IMG/VR virus record: IMGVR_UViG_3300000230_000028
Span: 1-26,916 of that record
Source: a virus
Strand: one strand, 5' to 3'
DNA: 26,916 bases
Shown here in pieces: positions 19,289 through 26,916 of this stretch. The translations under genes and the position numbers were made by a program. Each line of letters starts with the position of its first letter. The stretch's first letter is position 1. The notes under the pieces are model-generated. The model searched no databases, had not been told where the DNA came from, and was given only the letters and a program-made list of their open reading frames with translations.

Positions 19289-20002
19289 ATGGAAGCAACT
19301 ACATTAAGTGATTTATTTGATACAAGATTAAACTCTTTTTCTGGAGGTATTCAAAAAGATGAATATGAGAAATCATTATATCTAACTAGAGCTCAAGATA
19401 TTTATTATGATGCTATATTGGATGATTTTGAAGTAACTAATACTATATCCGAGAAAGTTGAAAGACTGTTAGAAGATATAGAGGTTGATACATTTACTCT
19501 TGATTCTTATGGTGGTTATATTGCAGATTTTTCTCCAATTGTAGCTAGAAAAATATTACGTGAAAGAGTACAGTTTACTAATGACTTAACAAGCTTGCCT
19601 TTATACAGAGGTAAAGAAAGTCAAGTTAAAGAGGATAGGTTATCAGAAATTGAGAACTCACTTGAAAATCCTTTTAGGTTACCATCATTAGATTTTATTA
19701 ATAGGGTAATTAAAGATACACTTACATTTAGTAGAGTTAGTTTGTACATTCCTGTATCAACTATGTTGGCAAAATATAAAGCTACTGTGGCTAAAGAGCC
19801 AGCTCCTATTATTTTAGAAACTCTTATAGCTCCTTTAGAAATAAGGGGTTCAAGTGTAGTTACAACAAATTTTGAATTTAAAGATAAAGATTTAGATAAG
19901 ATATTAGAAATAGCAGTATCTTTGGTACTGAAAGATCTAGGTTACATTGAGCAGTCAGAACAACAGGCTCAACAGCAGAGGTCGGATTCTAGTAGAAAGT
20001 AG
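19289..20002 (+). CDS. Head-tail connector protein, paralogue B
   Basis: 237 aa, 2 nt after the end of paralogue A. It shares with it the block EYEKSLYLTRAQDIYYDAIL (residues ~26-45), the late segment EPAPIILETLIAPLEIRG (paralogue A: PTPIILEALATGESIRG) and a Gln-rich end (SEQQAQQQRS). The central parts differ, so the duplication is old. A pair of related ring proteins stacked between portal and tail would explain both copies. Together they probably form successive layers of the neck. Inference from similarity and order only. Confidence 0.7.
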   Translation: MEATTLSDLFDTRLNSFSGGIQKDEYEKSLYLTRAQDIYYDAILDDFEVTNTISEKVERLLEDIEVDTFTLDSYGGYIADFSPIVARKILRERVQFTNDLTSLPLYRGKESQVKEDRLSEIENSLENPFRLPSLDFINRVIKDTLTFSRVSLYIPVSTMLAKYKATVAKEPAPIILETLIAPLEIRGSSVVTTNFEFKDKDLDKILEIAVSLVLKDLGYIEQSEQQAQQQRSDSSRK

Positions 20003-20026
20003 TATAAACTTAAAAACTGAGAAATC

Positions 20027-20875
20027 ATGTTCACACAACAAAATTCATTACAGGTATTCGTTACTAAAGTAGCCCCTTTCGTTACCCCAGGGCCTATTTC
20101 GGGTCTAACTGTAGACTCACAGATTGCAATGGTAGATGCTAAAACTGGTTTAATAATCGCCGGTACTTCTGCTGTAGATTGTTATATTATCCAAAAAAGG
20201 GGTAACTCGTATAAAAAATCTCGTATTATTACTGATGGATTTTTATGGTCTACTTTAACATCAGATACTTCTGTAGCTGCTGTACCAATGCAACAAACAC
20301 TTGCTATTCCTGCTACTATTCAAGTTGATGAATCTTATCAGTTGAAAGTACGTGTATTAGCCCCTAATTTTAATGGGGATGAAACTAAAGTAGGTGAATA
20401 TCTAACTAAGACTGGAGATACCCCTACTATTGTTGCAGCTGCTTTAGTTGCTAGTATCAATGCTTCTTTAACTAGAGATTATATTAAAGATTTTACCATT
20501 AGTGCTACTACTGGTACTATTACAGCAGTTGCTGGTGCTCAACCTTTTAAAGTTGGACGTAAGCCAGGTGGATATACTAGATTTGAGATGCAATTAGTTT
20601 CTCCTAGTAATATTGCTCTTTCAGCTACTGATTCAGTATTGCCTAAAGATGGTAAAGGTTTAGGTTATCAAATTCTTAACCAAGAGTTTTTTGCTCGTCA
20701 GAATGAAGATGCAGTAAGCATTAATGAATTTAGGACTGCTTTGCCAGTTAAGTTATATGCTACTGAGTCAAATACTTATAAGACTTTAGAGCTTAGACTT
20801 GAGGGTAAAGAGTGGAATGTAGCTGCAAACGCTATTGCAACACCATCTCATATATTAATTGCACAACAAGTATAG
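20027..20875 (+). CDS. Structural protein, tandem paralogue 1
   Basis: 282 aa, beta-rich, no signal peptide. It starts MFTQQNSLQVFV and is paralogous along its whole length to the following gene. Shared blocks include VDESYQLKVRVLAPNFNGDE, the PFKVGRKPGGYTRFEMQL region (residues ~178-195), and EFFARQNEDAVSINEFRTAL (residues ~222-241). The high conservation of the last two blocks suggests an assembly interface. The predicted all-beta nature and location fit an abundant neck, tail-ring or capsid-decorating protein. No exact counterpart is claimed. The last codons carry the Shine-Dalgarno sequence of the next gene. Confidence 0.75.
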   Translation: MFTQQNSLQVFVTKVAPFVTPGPISGLTVDSQIAMVDAKTGLIIAGTSAVDCYIIQKRGNSYKKSRIITDGFLWSTLTSDTSVAAVPMQQTLAIPATIQVDESYQLKVRVLAPNFNGDETKVGEYLTKTGDTPTIVAAALVASINASLTRDYIKDFTISATTGTITAVAGAQPFKVGRKPGGYTRFEMQLVSPSNIALSATDSVLPKDGKGLGYQILNQEFFARQNEDAVSINEFRTALPVKLYATESNTYKTLELRLEGKEWNVAANAIATPSHILIAQQV

Positions 20876-20880
20876 GAGGA
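20874..20880 (+). promoter_or_regulatory. Unusually strong Shine-Dalgarno sequence
   Basis: AGGAGGA ends 7 nt before the ATG at 20888, and its first two bases belong to the preceding TAG stop. Most genes here, like those of Bacteroidota generally, lack a recognisable Shine-Dalgarno, so this one stands out and suggests that the downstream protein is made in large amounts. Confidence 0.7.
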
Positions 20881-20887
20881 ATTAGCT

Positions 20888-21760
20888 ATGTTTACACAAC
20901 AGAATGTTTTACGTGTATTTGTTAGTGATAGAGCTACTCCTGTTTATGATGATGCGGGGGGAACTCCTGCCCCTATATCATTCTCTACATTTTGTACAGG
21001 AAGTACCTATCATGGAGCAATAGCTGCGTTTGCAGTAAGTACTAACCTATCTGTAGATATTGCAGAAACAGCAGATGCTTATATAGCATTTAATGATGGA
21101 GGTAAGATTAAAACTAGTGAAGTAATCCCAGGGTTTACTTGGGATATTATCTCTTATGCCGCTGAAACTCCAATGTCTCAAGATTTAACCATAACTGGTA
21201 CTATAGTGGCTGATGAGGTTTATCAGTTAGAGATCCGTACTTTAACAGATAACTATAATGGGGATGAGACTAAAAAGGCTAACTATATGGTTAAATCAGG
21301 GGATACTGCATCTATTGTAGCAGATGCTTTAATAGCTGGTATTCAGGCATCTTTAAAAAACGATGTTATAAAAGATTACACTATTGCTAAAACATCTACT
21401 GCTACTATACATGTAGTTGCTTTACAACAGCCATTTAAACTTGGAAGAAAACCCGGTGGTTTTACTAAGTTTAATATGATACTATCCAAACCTGTTTATT
21501 TGGCTACTAATGGTGTTACAACTATTGGAACAGTTGGTATAGGTGTAGGAAGAGTAGTATTAACTCAAGAGTTTTTCGCAAGACAGAACTCAGATGCAGT
21601 TAGTATTAACCAGTTCCGTACTGCTTTACCAATTAAGCTTAATGCTGTAGAATCTGGTATCTATGATGTGCAAGAAGTTGTACATTATGATAAGATTTGG
21701 GATAATGATGGCGGAGCTATTCAGGTACAAAAAAACACATTAGTTGCGTTTTTACAGTAA
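20888..21760 (+). CDS. Structural protein, tandem paralogue 2
   Basis: 290 aa, starting MFTQQNVLRVFV. It matches the preceding gene in VADEVYQLEIRTLTDNYNGD, PFKLGRKPGGFTKFNMIL and EFFARQNSDAVSINQFRTAL, with an additional loop near the N-terminus (DDAGGTPAPIS). It is preceded by a canonical Shine-Dalgarno sequence and followed by a strong terminator, so it closes the capsid-connector operon. Retention of the FFARQN-x-DAVSIN-x-FRTALP block in both copies suggests hetero-oligomeric assembly. The exact virion location is unknown. Confidence 0.75.
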   Translation: MFTQQNVLRVFVSDRATPVYDDAGGTPAPISFSTFCTGSTYHGAIAAFAVSTNLSVDIAETADAYIAFNDGGKIKTSEVIPGFTWDIISYAAETPMSQDLTITGTIVADEVYQLEIRTLTDNYNGDETKKANYMVKSGDTASIVADALIAGIQASLKNDVIKDYTIAKTSTATIHVVALQQPFKLGRKPGGFTKFNMILSKPVYLATNGVTTIGTVGIGVGRVVLTQEFFARQNSDAVSINQFRTALPIKLNAVESGIYDVQEVVHYDKIWDNDGGAIQVQKNTLVAFLQ

Positions 21761-21801
21761 CTAATAAGGAACTAAAGTTTGTTTACTTGTGTCCAGATTT
21801 G

Positions 21802-21837
21802 CAGTCCGTTCTTGTTAGGACGGGCTGTTTTTCTTTT
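21802..21837 (+). terminator. Strong rho-independent terminator
   Basis: CAGTCCGTTC (21802-21811) pairs with GGACGGGCTG (21818-21827) through ten pairs including two G-U, loop TTGTTA, followed by TTTTTCTTTT. It ends the capsid-connector operon; the tail genes downstream need read-through or their own promoter, for which no exact TAnnTTTG box is seen in the gap. Confidence 0.85.
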
Positions 21838-21874
21838 AAGTAATTTATTTTAACTTTAACAAAAAATTAATACC

Positions 21875-22489
21875 ATGATAGTAATAAACTCATTGAATTT
21901 ATCTCAGGATTTTAAAACAATACATGTAGCTTTTGAGGTAGATGCATCTTCTTCCCAGGATAGTGTTGGTTTAAAGATATATATTGGAGATTTATATTTA
22001 AGTAAAGAAGGTGTAGATATAGTAGATCCTACCTCATTTGATTTTAGCTCCTTTCCTCAAGTTTTAGTTACTGTACCTATAACACTGGTATCTGATTATT
22101 ATGGTGATGTTATCCCTAATAACGGTGGGTATGATAAAGACATTTTTGATGGAGTTTTTATAGTTGAACCTTATGCAGAAGAGAGTGCTTTACCAGTTAT
22201 AACTGAAAAGTCAATTACTAATCTATATTATACTTCCATGGTTTTATGCCATAAAGTAATAGCTTTAAATAGTCCAGATAAACTAAATGAAGTCAATCTT
22301 TTATACCTATTAATGGATGCTACTAATAGGTATAGTATTGCAAACCAGATAGAATTATGTTTAGGGGCCTATGATAGAGTTCTTGCTATATGTGAATCAG
22401 AACCTCAAGAGTTTTATGATACTGATGTATCTAGTAGTGGTGAAGGAGTAGGTAATTGGATTATTAATGGTATTTATACAAAGAGATAA
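21875..22489 (+). CDS. Tail-stub protein of unknown function
   Basis: 204 aa. The first ~100 residues are beta-rich with an opening (DFKTIHVAFEVDASSSQDSV) that resembles small tail adaptor domains. Residues ~105-170 are helical and carry conserved aromatic and Cys residues (NLYYTSMVLCHKVIAL; SIANQIELCLGAYDRVLAI). It ends with a Ser/Gly-rich stretch. There is no enzyme motif. As first gene after the strong terminator and 3 nt from the next gene, it heads the tail operon and may be an adaptor that attaches the fibres. Unassigned family. Confidence 0.65.
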   Translation: MIVINSLNLSQDFKTIHVAFEVDASSSQDSVGLKIYIGDLYLSKEGVDIVDPTSFDFSSFPQVLVTVPITLVSDYYGDVIPNNGGYDKDIFDGVFIVEPYAEESALPVITEKSITNLYYTSMVLCHKVIALNSPDKLNEVNLLYLLMDATNRYSIANQIELCLGAYDRVLAICESEPQEFYDTDVSSSGEGVGNWIINGIYTKR

Positions 22490-22492
22490 ACC

Positions 22493-23083
22493 ATGATGAT
22501 AGATATAAAAATTCAGCATGTACTTAACTCTATACCGTCTATAAAAAATAGGGTTATTATTAGGTACTCAAAGAACTTAGATATATATGGAAAACAGGAA
22601 GCTACTTTAGGGTTTAGTATTGAATTATTTAGGTACTGCCTATCTTTGCCAGGTTTAGGTGATACATTAAAATTAGAACTATACAAACGGTTTAATGTGA
22701 TGCTTAGAGAAACTAATCTTATTAATTTTATACCGCCTATGGAACCTGTACAAGGAGTTATTAGTGCCCCATTTTATTATGGTTCAACTTTACCTAATTC
22801 TACTCCAGAAGAATTACAAGCTATTTTAACTATTGATGTTTCTCCTTTAGCTTCTTCTAAGTTTTATAACTTTACAGCAGTTGAACAGGTATTTGTATTT
22901 GCATACCCAGTTTCTTATGGTATACTGTTTAAGGTATTAGACCAGAACTTATTTTTGACTACTCTTGCTTGGAAAAGAAGGACAGAAATATTTATAATTA
23001 ATGAGCAAGAGATACCATATTATGTGTATGAAACAAAGTATATAACCACATTATTGAACTATACTAACAGCTTTTACTTTTAA
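22493..23083 (+). CDS. Small tail protein with C-terminal FAYP domain
   Basis: 196 aa. The first ~120 residues are mainly helical and unassigned. The C-terminal ~75 residues (VEQVFVFAYPVSYGILFKVL, DQNLFL, then YYVYETKYITTLLNYTNSFYF-like ending in F) match the ends of the next two genes. This is the shortest of the proteins with this domain and has a different N-terminus, so the domain is mobile between scaffolds. It is probably a tail-tip or fibre-base component. The start is chosen as the first ATG of a double ATG at 22493 (MMIDIK), 3 nt after the previous stop. Confidence 0.7.
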   Translation: MMIDIKIQHVLNSIPSIKNRVIIRYSKNLDIYGKQEATLGFSIELFRYCLSLPGLGDTLKLELYKRFNVMLRETNLINFIPPMEPVQGVISAPFYYGSTLPNSTPEELQAILTIDVSPLASSKFYNFTAVEQVFVFAYPVSYGILFKVLDQNLFLTTLAWKRRTEIFIINEQEIPYYVYETKYITTLLNYTNSFYF

Positions 23084-23094
23084 TACTAGTAACC

Positions 23095-24087
23095 ATGCCT
23101 ATAGGAGATATTCAATTATATGCCAATTTTCACTTATCCTCACAAAGACCGTTAGATGATAAGACAGTTGTTGAAACTATAGTAGAGAGAGATACAATAG
23201 AAACTGTAGGTAGATATGATTTAATGAGAGTTGATGTTTTAGAAGATAAGAAATATTATCAATTAAGATTAGGTACAACTTCTGAAGATTTAGCGGATAA
23301 TGGTAACTGGGTTTTAGTTACTAATGATTCTAACTTTGATAGTAAAAGAGCAACTAAACGAGCAGGTATACCCTCTGTTACTGTAGGTGGAGAAACGGTT
23401 AATGAGTTTCTTGAAGGGTATTTTTTCCCATTTGTACCTGCAACTATAGCTATAGGTGGAAATGAGCTATATGAAGTTGGGGATATTAGAGATATAGTTA
23501 TTGTAGGTTCAACTACTACAAATGAAGAAACTGTATTTAGTAATGGACATATACTAAGCCCTGCTCAAAGTGCTGTTATACTTTATACGTTTGGTACTGC
23601 TGTATCTGTAAATTATACCGATGTTGGTGTAAATGATTCATTACTTCCCCCATTAGGAGGAGGGACAGATGTACATAAAAGAAAAACATATAGTTTGGAG
23701 CAGACAACAGGAAACAATGGTACTCCTATAAAGATTGTATCAGGGACCAAGAATGTAGAGTTTGTATATCCTTATCTATGGGGTATGGATGCTGCCCTAT
23801 TAACAGGATCTAATATTTATTCTCTAAAACAAGCTCCATCTAAGTATGGAACTAAGGCTGTTACTCTAAATGGTATTAATAAAAGAATATACTTTGCTTA
23901 TCCAATAGGGTACCCTGATTTAACTTCTATTAAGGATCAGAATGGATTTGAGCAGATAGGTACTTTTACAAAAACCACTATGTTGGTGGCTAGTTCTGGT
24001 TTAGATGTAAACTGGAATACCCAATACAAAGTTTATTATACAGAAATAACCACGGCTAATTCAGCTATATTTACCTTTAAATACTAG
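23095..24087 (+). CDS. Modular tail-fibre or tail-tip protein (short form)
   Basis: 330 aa. Residues ~1-75 form a small module (YANFHLSSQRPLDDKTVVET; YYQLRLGTTSEDL) also seen at the start of the next gene. A central beta module follows (VTVGGETVNEFLEGYFFPFV and ELYEVGDIRDIVIVGSTTTN). The C-terminus is the FAYP domain (KRIYFAYPIGYPDLTSIKDQ, then a YKVYYTEIT strand). The paralogous next gene contains all three modules around a long insert. The role is most likely binding to the cell surface, or forming the base to which the larger fibre attaches. Confidence 0.75.
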   Translation: MPIGDIQLYANFHLSSQRPLDDKTVVETIVERDTIETVGRYDLMRVDVLEDKKYYQLRLGTTSEDLADNGNWVLVTNDSNFDSKRATKRAGIPSVTVGGETVNEFLEGYFFPFVPATIAIGGNELYEVGDIRDIVIVGSTTTNEETVFSNGHILSPAQSAVILYTFGTAVSVNYTDVGVNDSLLPPLGGGTDVHKRKTYSLEQTTGNNGTPIKIVSGTKNVEFVYPYLWGMDAALLTGSNIYSLKQAPSKYGTKAVTLNGINKRIYFAYPIGYPDLTSIKDQNGFEQIGTFTKTTMLVASSGLDVNWNTQYKVYYTEITTANSAIFTFKY

Positions 24088-24091
24088 TACT

Positions 24092-26299
24092 ATGGCTATA
24101 GAAATTATATCAGGATTTAAAGTTTATTCAAAAGATCCTATAGATGACAAATTTGTGTTTAGTACTATAGCTTTGAGAAATGCACTAGATATTAATGTTA
24201 GATATTTTGGGTTAATATGTTCTGTTACTTCTGATACAGATCCATCGAATAATAGTACATACCATTTTAAAAAGGGTAAAGTAGATGACGACTTAAATAA
24301 CAATGAAAACTGGGAAAAGGTAGGTAGTGGTGCTGGTGCAATAGATTCTGGATTTATAAGTAGAGATGAGTCTACTATATCATTTGATAAAGCAACTAAT
24401 ACCTTACACTTAACTGCTACAGGTGATAACTATTATTTTGTTTCTCCTAATGGTACTGAATATAAAAAGGCATCTGACAGTTATAAGATTACAGAAGTAG
24501 TTGGAGTGATTTATATATACTATGATGATGATGGAGTTATGCACCAAGTAGCTAACTTTAATCGTGATGAGTATTATGAGATACTATTGATTACACTACC
24601 TATTGCTATAATATATTGGACTGGGTCTAAAGTATCCTATGCAGGAGATTGTAGAAAAACGCAGACATCTACTGGATTGTGGATTAAAAACTTTTTTGAT
24701 GTTGCTATAAAAAGACTTACTGGAGTAGTAATATCTGGAGTTACTTATGGGACAGGAAATAATAATGCAGATGCTAGATTTATGGTTTCATCAGGACAAC
24801 TAATACTAACTGATGCTAAGTATGATTTTGATACTAGACAGACTACAGATGTATGGAATATAATATACCAAAGTCCAGTAAATTCTACAAATATACTTAT
24901 AGACGCTGTTTTTCCAGTTATACGTGATACAGATATTGCTATAGGTACAACTAATAGAATTGTCTTTAATAACAATGGTGTTCCTACAACTATTACTAGT
25001 GGTAGGTTTATGTGGTATTTTATGTCTGTCAATAATGCTATATACCAACCAAATAGGGCAAATATGTTTATGGGTAATCAGCAGTATACCTCTATAAATA
25101 GTGCTAATAATGCTTTAAACTCTGAAGTTTTACAAGCTGAGTTATCTATAAAGATACAGCAAGGTGTTACCCTCGTTTATGGGATTTTATATCAGTGTAA
25201 TAATACTTATACTAATTCATGCCATTCACGTATAGTAAGTGTTGTAGAGTTACACAAAGAGGGAACTTACTCTACAGCTATCCCTGCTATTCCAGAAGAA
25301 CTTATAAATGGTAGTGATGCCTCTTCATTACATAACCATGCTTCAATTACTATGAAGTGGGTTGGTGAATGGGTTGCAGGTACTTATGCAAAGAATGATG
25401 TAGTAAGCCATGGTAGTTTAACTATGGTAGCTAATAAATCTACAAGTTTAGAACCTAGTGTTACAAGTACTGATTGGGATTTAGTATCTAATGATGGTGT
25501 ACTCCCAGATATACCTTTAGATGATGATGTTCTACTATCAGATACTATAACTGCTACTATAGCTGTTGGTGGGGTTAATGTAGGTAAATCATTTAGTACA
25601 ACTGATAGTATACGTGATATATTTTTAAGTTTAATTGCTCCGTATGTTAAACCCTCACTTAGCTCTATTAATATAAATCCAGCTGGTCCTGTAGAAGTAG
25701 GCACTATAATTACTATAGTTAATGCTCTTGTATATTGGGTAAATGATAGTACTAATGCAGCCCCTATAAGTTGCTCTATAGACGGTCCAGGATTTGGCCC
25801 TTTTACTGCAACTTCTAGTCCACAAGTAATAAATGCTGTTCCAGAAACTACTGTAACTAAAACTACAGATACTGGTCAAACGTTTATATTATATGGTAAT
25901 GATAAAGATGGTATTGCATTACCTTCTGTATATAAGGATATAAGATGGCAGTTTATGTTTTGCTTTGGTGGGGATCATAGGTTAGTTACGGATACTATAT
26001 CTGCTCAAGCAGTTATAGAGAATTTAACTGATTCTGCATTAGCTTCTGGTAAAGCCAGACTTGTAACCTGTAATGTTAATAACTCTAATGTTAATAATTA
26101 TACTTATATAAGTTATGCTTCAAAGTACGGGTTATTATCCACTATATCATTAAATGGAAATCTAGATGTTCTAGGGGCTTTTACTGATTTAGGAAACTTC
26201 TCTTATACAAATACTAAAGGGCATACGGAAAGTTATAAAGTATATAAATCAAATGCTAAAGGAGCTTTTTCTGATGGTGATAAACTAACAATTTCTTAA
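24092..26299 (+). CDS. Modular tail fibre / receptor-binding protein (long form)
   Basis: 735 aa. It shares the N-terminal module (FKVYSKDPIDDKFVFSTIAL; YHFKKGKVDDDLNNNENW) with the preceding gene. A large beta-rich middle of about 400 residues (residues ~90-470) contains Gly/Asn-rich loops and a short WVGEWVAGTYAKNDVV segment of the type found in carbohydrate-binding or Ig-like fibre insertions. It is followed by the shared TIAVGGVNVGKSFSTTDSIR/KPSLSSININPAGPVEVG module and a C-terminal FAYP-like domain with a diverged core (YTYISYASKYGLLSTI). It is probably the host-contact fibre, with the middle as the variable receptor-specific part. Confidence 0.75.
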   Translation: MAIEIISGFKVYSKDPIDDKFVFSTIALRNALDINVRYFGLICSVTSDTDPSNNSTYHFKKGKVDDDLNNNENWEKVGSGAGAIDSGFISRDESTISFDKATNTLHLTATGDNYYFVSPNGTEYKKASDSYKITEVVGVIYIYYDDDGVMHQVANFNRDEYYEILLITLPIAIIYWTGSKVSYAGDCRKTQTSTGLWIKNFFDVAIKRLTGVVISGVTYGTGNNNADARFMVSSGQLILTDAKYDFDTRQTTDVWNIIYQSPVNSTNILIDAVFPVIRDTDIAIGTTNRIVFNNNGVPTTITSGRFMWYFMSVNNAIYQPNRANMFMGNQQYTSINSANNALNSEVLQAELSIKIQQGVTLVYGILYQCNNTYTNSCHSRIVSVVELHKEGTYSTAIPAIPEELINGSDASSLHNHASITMKWVGEWVAGTYAKNDVVSHGSLTMVANKSTSLEPSVTSTDWDLVSNDGVLPDIPLDDDVLLSDTITATIAVGGVNVGKSFSTTDSIRDIFLSLIAPYVKPSLSSININPAGPVEVGTIITIVNALVYWVNDSTNAAPISCSIDGPGFGPFTATSSPQVINAVPETTVTKTTDTGQTFILYGNDKDGIALPSVYKDIRWQFMFCFGGDHRLVTDTISAQAVIENLTDSALASGKARLVTCNVNNSNVNNYTYISYASKYGLLSTISLNGNLDVLGAFTDLGNFSYTNTKGHTESYKVYKSNAKGAFSDGDKLTIS

Positions 26300-26300
26300 A

Positions 26301-26916
26301 ATGGCTATAGGTTATCCAGATATTATTCAGCATACAAACCCAGCGTATGCACTTATGGAAAGTAAGCAACTTAGGGGCGGAGCTGTAAACGTAGGTAGTG
26401 TGGCAGAAAGAAATGCTATACCAATAGATAAGCGTGTATTTCTAATGATAGTATCCTATGTAGATGGAACTACTAATGTTACTAAGAGATATGATGGTAC
26501 TACTGTTGATGATACTGCTTGGACTACTGAAATTAATTGGGTAGAGATTGGCGGTACAGTAGATACTTTTTGGTCTAAAAATGGTACGAGTATTTATTAT
26601 GACTTGGGCAACGTTGGTATTGGAACTACTACACCACAATCTAAATTAGATATAGCAGGAGCGGGGGAGACGAATATTCATATAAAAAATTTAATCACTC
26701 AAAACAGCATTTATTTAGGTATTTCTGGGAGTGAAGGCTATATTATTATCCCTGAGAGTTTCCCGTTAAATTTTTATACCAACAATTTAAGAAGAATGAC
26801 TATTGGAGCTGACGGAAATGTAGGTATTGGAACTAGTTCTACTTCTGATGTTCGATTAACATTGCTTGAAGATGTTGCGGGTGTCAGGGATATGTTAATA
26901 TTATCCAATCCGAATA
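26301..26916 (+). CDS. Tail fibre protein, partial (C-terminus outside window)
   Basis: 205 codons, open at the window end; ATG one base after the previous stop. The N-terminal ~90 residues form the small module common on Bacteroidota phage fibres: VGSVAERNAIPIDKRVFLMI, then DGTTNVTKRYDGTTVDD and INWVEIGG. The following repeats contain GNVGIGTTTPQSKLDI and GNVGIGTSSTSDVRLTL, the VGIGT-type signature of trimeric beta-stranded fibre shafts, sometimes ending in a self-cleaving chaperone domain (not reached here). It is the third distinct fibre gene in a row and probably a second receptor-binding fibre. Confidence 0.8.
   Translation, partial: MAIGYPDIIQHTNPAYALMESKQLRGGAVNVGSVAERNAIPIDKRVFLMIVSYVDGTTNVTKRYDGTTVDDTAWTTEINWVEIGGTVDTFWSKNGTSIYYDLGNVGIGTTTPQSKLDIAGAGETNIHIKNLITQNSIYLGISGSEGYIIIPESFPLNFYTNNLRRMTIGADGNVGIGTSSTSDVRLTLLEDVAGVRDMLILSNPN

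Overview
The window is an AT-rich (about one third GC by eye), densely packed stretch of a tailed double-stranded DNA phage. Gene order and protein character point to a crAss-like phage (order Crassvirales) infecting a Bacteroidota host. The evidence is: a large terminase, portal, scaffold-like protein and an HK97-fold major capsid protein of crAss-like size and wording; a string of connector and tail-stub genes; tail proteins ending in a shared FAYP-type domain; a small HU/IHF-like protein; and intergenic TAnnTTTG boxes, the -7 element used by the Bacteroidota primary sigma factor. TAG is used as an ordinary stop (for example at the end of the capsid gene), so there is no sign of the TAG recoding seen in some crAss-like phages. 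Assignments were made by reading the sequence, not by database search.

Layout. 1-7272 is transcribed leftward. 1-2885 is a tight run of small, mostly unassigned genes: an acidic D/E/Y-rich protein, a SEC-C zinc motif protein, two membrane-anchored proteins, and several tiny genes under 50 codons. 2949-3719 is a self-contained transcription unit (TATATTTG box, 193-aa protein with an SSB-like acidic tail, strong terminator). 3628-4298 has no credible gene. It holds a 25-26 bp tandem repeat, a 76-bp GC-rich inverted-repeat structure and a 19-bp iteron-like repeat, and is the best candidate for an origin or a regulatory locus. 4820-4940 looks like an independent small RNA gene with promoter, internal hairpin, terminator hairpin and a possible pseudoknot. 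5389-7272 carries three copies of one ~75-aa domain, the last fused to a large putative carbohydrate-binding adhesin.

A divergent promoter region at 7273-7437 separates this arm from the rightward arm. That arm starts with two winged-helix proteins, an HU/IHF-like protein, a GroES-like co-chaperonin, a conserved terminase-proximal protein and a zincin-like protein. A leftward N-acetylmuramoyl-L-alanine amidase with its own promoter interrupts it at 9625-10212. From 10284 the virion module runs: terminase, portal, scaffold-like, capsid, connector proteins (one paralogous pair), a second paralogous pair of structural proteins, a strong terminator, then tail-stub and modular tail-fibre or receptor-binding genes. 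The last of these runs off the window.

How it fits together. The co-chaperonin may assist folding of capsid or tail proteins. Scaffold and portal nucleate the capsid, terminase packages DNA through the portal, the connector genes build the short tail, and the modular fibres (perhaps with the leftward adhesin) contact the host. The amidase cuts peptidoglycan at lysis or entry. The winged-helix and HU-like proteins and the small RNA are candidates for controlling the switch between arms.
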